From Pseudomonadales bacterium (GTDB lineage: Bacteria; Pseudomonadota; Gammaproteobacteria; Pseudomonadales; JAHEIH01): a DNA stretch of 8,419 bases. Below the pieces are notes generated by a model, which saw nothing but the letters and a program-made list of their open reading frames with translations, did not search any database and was not told the origin of the DNA. This document shows positions 6,315 through 8,419 of this stretch, piece after piece; the first letter of the stretch is position 1; the number at the start of each line of letters is the position of its first letter. The stretch lies in the NCBI GenBank assembly GCA_023255355.1, contig JALRIU010000053.1, positions 1 to 8,419 of the forward strand. The letters are read 5' to 3'. Position numbers and translations under genes: made by a program.

Positions 6315-7554
6315 ATAACAACCTCACTAATCTAAAGCCGGTATCGTCATGCCGGTAATCTCGATAGCGCCAACTTCGATATGACACTCTAAGCTTGTGA
6401 GCGTTTAACATGTAAGACCCGCCGCGTAACATAGCACGATGACAACTATCAGCTTTTGCAGCGGATCCATCGACAGGTGCGAGACTATAATCCTCTGTGG
6501 CGCAATCTATGGTCCACTCCCATACGTTGCCGTGCATATCGTAAAGTCCGTAAGCATTGGCAGAATATTGTTTAACAGGAACGGCACTTTCAGCATCACA
6601 GCTTACCAGCCCACCATAACGTGCTAAGTTACAATTCAATTCATCAAAACCACTGTAATTGCCTAGACTGCCTGCTCGGGCGGCATATTCCCATTGCGAT
6701 TCTGTAGGTAATTGGTATATCTCACCGGTTTGAACAGACAGCCATTTGGCGTAGGCAGTTGCATCATCTAAGCTCACACGCGTGATCGGGTGCTGCTCCG
6801 ACAAACAATTAGGCATAACTCGCTTAATCGATTCAATAAACTTTTTATAGTCGGCGCAGGTTACCTCAGACTGCCCCATCGCAAACGGTAAATCAAAGTT
6901 GACTTTTCGGGTTGGTAACTCCTGCCAATCACCCTCACCGACATTATCGCCTTGCAAGAAACCACCCGCTGGAACAACGACCATCTGTGGCCCTGGTGAG
7001 CCGTCTAAGAGTTGATCAGCAAACACTTCACCAATTTGTCTGGGCACTGCAGAAAGCTTAACTGACAGCTCGTAAGGACGATTCTCGTTTACATCGAGCG
7101 AGATGGTGTCAGAAAGATAGCCAGGTTTAGCAAACGTTAACTGGTATTGCCCCAACTCGATATCGATAGAATCACGAACAAGCAGGGACTGAGATTTTCC
7201 AGCATGGTCCTGCCAAGTCATTGAAGCCCCTGGCGGCCACACAGATAACTGAAGACTTGCGACTTGTTTTGACAAGGCAAGGTTAATAGTCAGATCGTCA
7301 CCCGCAGCAACATCCAACCATATTCTCTCGGTTTGGAAATCGGGCGCACTAAACTCGACCCGATACTTGCCGATCGGCAGACGCTCCTCAAGAGACAATT
7401 CTCGCTGTAAACCCGGCAAGTAAATGCGTGTATTAGCCGGAGTGACTTGAAAAACCACTCTACCCTCGAGTACTGGGGCAGTCCTATTTTGAGAATCAGA
7501 TGACTCGCAGCCTAACAGCGCAATTATCATAACCAGCAGACACCCTTTAGCCAC
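6313..7554 (-). CDS. Lipoprotein with two PEGA-like domains and an FGE-sulfatase (SUMF1-like) domain
   Basis: From the chosen start this is 413 residues. The short N-terminus MAKGCLLVMIIALLGC has a lipobox (LLGC, lipidated Cys16), so the protein should be membrane-anchored and face the periplasm. Two PEGA-like beta domains follow (about 31-94 and 99-168), each with LPIGKYRVEF- or IELGQYQLTF-type strands. A C-type-lectin-like SUMF1 domain fills 190-413: MVVVPAGGFLQGDN, MGQSEVTCADY, LPTESQWEYAARAG, YGLYDMHGNVWEWT, LRGGSYM and TGFRLVRLL. The two catalytic cysteines of true FGE are replaced by leucines (Leu383, Leu388), so formylglycine synthesis is unlikely; a binding or PvdO-like role is more probable. 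GTG at 7554 overlaps the upstream stop by eight bases and has GGGTGG upstream. GTG 7581, ATG 7596 and ATG 7611 are alternatives, the last overlapping by 65 bases. Confidence 0.82.
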   Translation of the reverse strand: MAKGCLLVMIIALLGCESSDSQNRTAPVLEGRVVFQVTPANTRIYLPGLQRELSLEERLPIGKYRVEFSAPDFQTERIWLDVAAGDDLTINLALSKQVASLQLSVWPPGASMTWQDHAGKSQSLLVRDSIDIELGQYQLTFAKPGYLSDTISLDVNENRPYELSVKLSAVPRQIGEVFADQLLDGSPGPQMVVVPAGGFLQGDNVGEGDWQELPTRKVNFDLPFAMGQSEVTCADYKKFIESIKRVMPNCLSEQHPITRVSLDDATAYAKWLSVQTGEIYQLPTESQWEYAARAGSLGNYSGFDELNCNLARYGGLVSCDAESAVPVKQYSANAYGLYDMHGNVWEWTIDCATEDYSLAPVDGSAAKADSCHRAMLRGGSYMLNAHKLRVSYRSWRYRDYRHDDTGFRLVRLL

Positions 7555-8419
7555 CGGAAACCACCCGCAATATTTGTCCACACAACCATGCCGCATAGGT
7601 ACCGAGGGCATAGCCTAAAACTGCTAACAACACACCTACGGGTGCAAGCGCAGGATTGAATGCCGCGGCAACAACAGGTGCAGACGCAGCGCCACCCACA
7701 TTCGCTTGGCTACCCACAGCCATAAAAAACAAGGGGGATTTAATCCGCCACGCCACAAATAGCATTAAGCCCGCATGAATCGCCATCCAGATAAAACCTA
7801 TGACAAAGTATATGGGGGTTTCAGCAAGTGCAGCGATATCCATTTTTAGGCCAATCGTCGCTACTAAAATATAAATAAATACTGAACCAATTTTAGATGC
7901 GCCAGCACCCTCCAAGGTTCGCAATGAGGTCCGTGATAGAACAATACCCAGACTGGTTGCAACCACAATCAACCAGAAAAAATGACTGGTTAGACTAAAG
8001 CGCGCAGTTCTCGGAAAATTCTCAGCAAAAAATGGCGATAACAGATCTGCACAAAAGTGAGCCAACCCAGAAGCCGTAAAACCCACAGCTAAAATAATCA
8101 TGAGCTGTTGAAGTGAAGGAATGACAGCGTATTGTGCTTGTAACTCAGACATTTTTATTTCAATTTGACGTATAGCGCTGTTATCAACCGCACGTTTTTC
8201 ATCAATAACTTTGTGATTTGCTGCCAGATACAACAATACAGCCATCCAGACGTTTGCCATCAGAATATCGACAGCTACCATCGCTGAGAAAATATCGTCA
8301 CCCACCCCAAAAATCTCTTTCATGGCCGTTTGGTTAGCGCCACCGCCGATCCAACTTCCCGCCACAGTTGTCATACCTCGCCATACTGCGCTAGGCCCTT
8401 CTATGCCGAGGGTTTCAGG
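7547..8419 (-). CDS. DUF819 (YjcL-like) multi-pass membrane protein, N-terminus outside window
   Basis: The frame stays open to the window edge: fifteen more codons precede the internal ATG at 8374, reading PETLGIEGPSAVWRG. The true start therefore lies beyond 8419, and 290 C-terminal residues are visible. The sequence is strongly hydrophobic with several membrane helices, for example around SAMVAVDILMANVWMAVLLY, LMIILAVGFTASG, HFFWLIVVATSLGIV and VGVLLAVLGYALGTYAAW. A charged stretch (NHKVIDEKRAVDN to KMSELQAQ) forms a probable cytosolic loop. Two glycine/asparagine-rich motifs, GSWIGGGANQ near residue 21 and GSQANVGGAASAP in the second half, suggest the internally repeated architecture of secondary transporters. 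DUF819 proteins have no firmly established substrate. The downstream lipoprotein gene overlaps its end, implying one transcript. Confidence 0.82.
   Translation of the reverse strand, partial: PETLGIEGPSAVWRGMTTVAGSWIGGGANQTAMKEIFGVGDDIFSAMVAVDILMANVWMAVLLYLAANHKVIDEKRAVDNSAIRQIEIKMSELQAQYAVIPSLQQLMIILAVGFTASGLAHFCADLLSPFFAENFPRTARFSLTSHFFWLIVVATSLGIVLSRTSLRTLEGAGASKIGSVFIYILVATIGLKMDIAALAETPIYFVIGFIWMAIHAGLMLFVAWRIKSPLFFMAVGSQANVGGAASAPVVAAAFNPALAPVGVLLAVLGYALGTYAAWLCGQILRVVSGG

Overview
The window looks like chromosomal DNA from a marine-type gammaproteobacterium. The TusE and TusB sequences and the gene order tusC-tusB-tusE-trpD2/ybiB-trmA suggest a Pseudomonadales/Cellvibrionales- or Alteromonadales-like lineage. 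This placement rests on remembered family sequences, and I cannot fix the genus. No mobile element, CRISPR array, rRNA or tRNA gene was found.

Region 1 (1-2725, plus strand) is a tightly packed tRNA-modification operon. It holds the tail of tusC, then tusB, tusE, a TrpD2/YbiB-like nucleic-acid-binding protein gene, and trmA. Junctions are ATGA and GTGA overlaps or gaps of 1-8 bases. TusBCD and TusE relay sulfur for 2-thiolation of U34, and TrmA makes m5U54. The TrpD2 homologue sits between them with no known role in either reaction.

Region 2 (2764-4235, minus strand) is a two-gene unit: an all-alpha (dimeric-type) dUTPase, coupled by a one-base TAATG overlap to an uncharacterised protein. 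That protein has two tandem winged-helix-like repeats and a C-terminal PD-(D/E)XK/Vsr-like nuclease-type domain. Upstream lies a very AT-rich 493-base intergenic region with a perfect 10+1+10 palindrome close to the dUTPase start and a perfect DnaA box. This is the least understood and most interesting part of the window.

Region 3 (4729-6267, plus strand) is a complete proton-coupled oligopeptide transporter (POT/PTR2) followed by a strong intrinsic terminator, which also ends the converging unit.

Region 4 (6313-8419, minus strand) holds a DUF819-type membrane transporter-like protein, cut by the window edge. It overlaps a lipoprotein gene encoding two PEGA-like domains and a formylglycine-generating-enzyme-like (SUMF1) domain that lacks both catalytic cysteines of true FGE.
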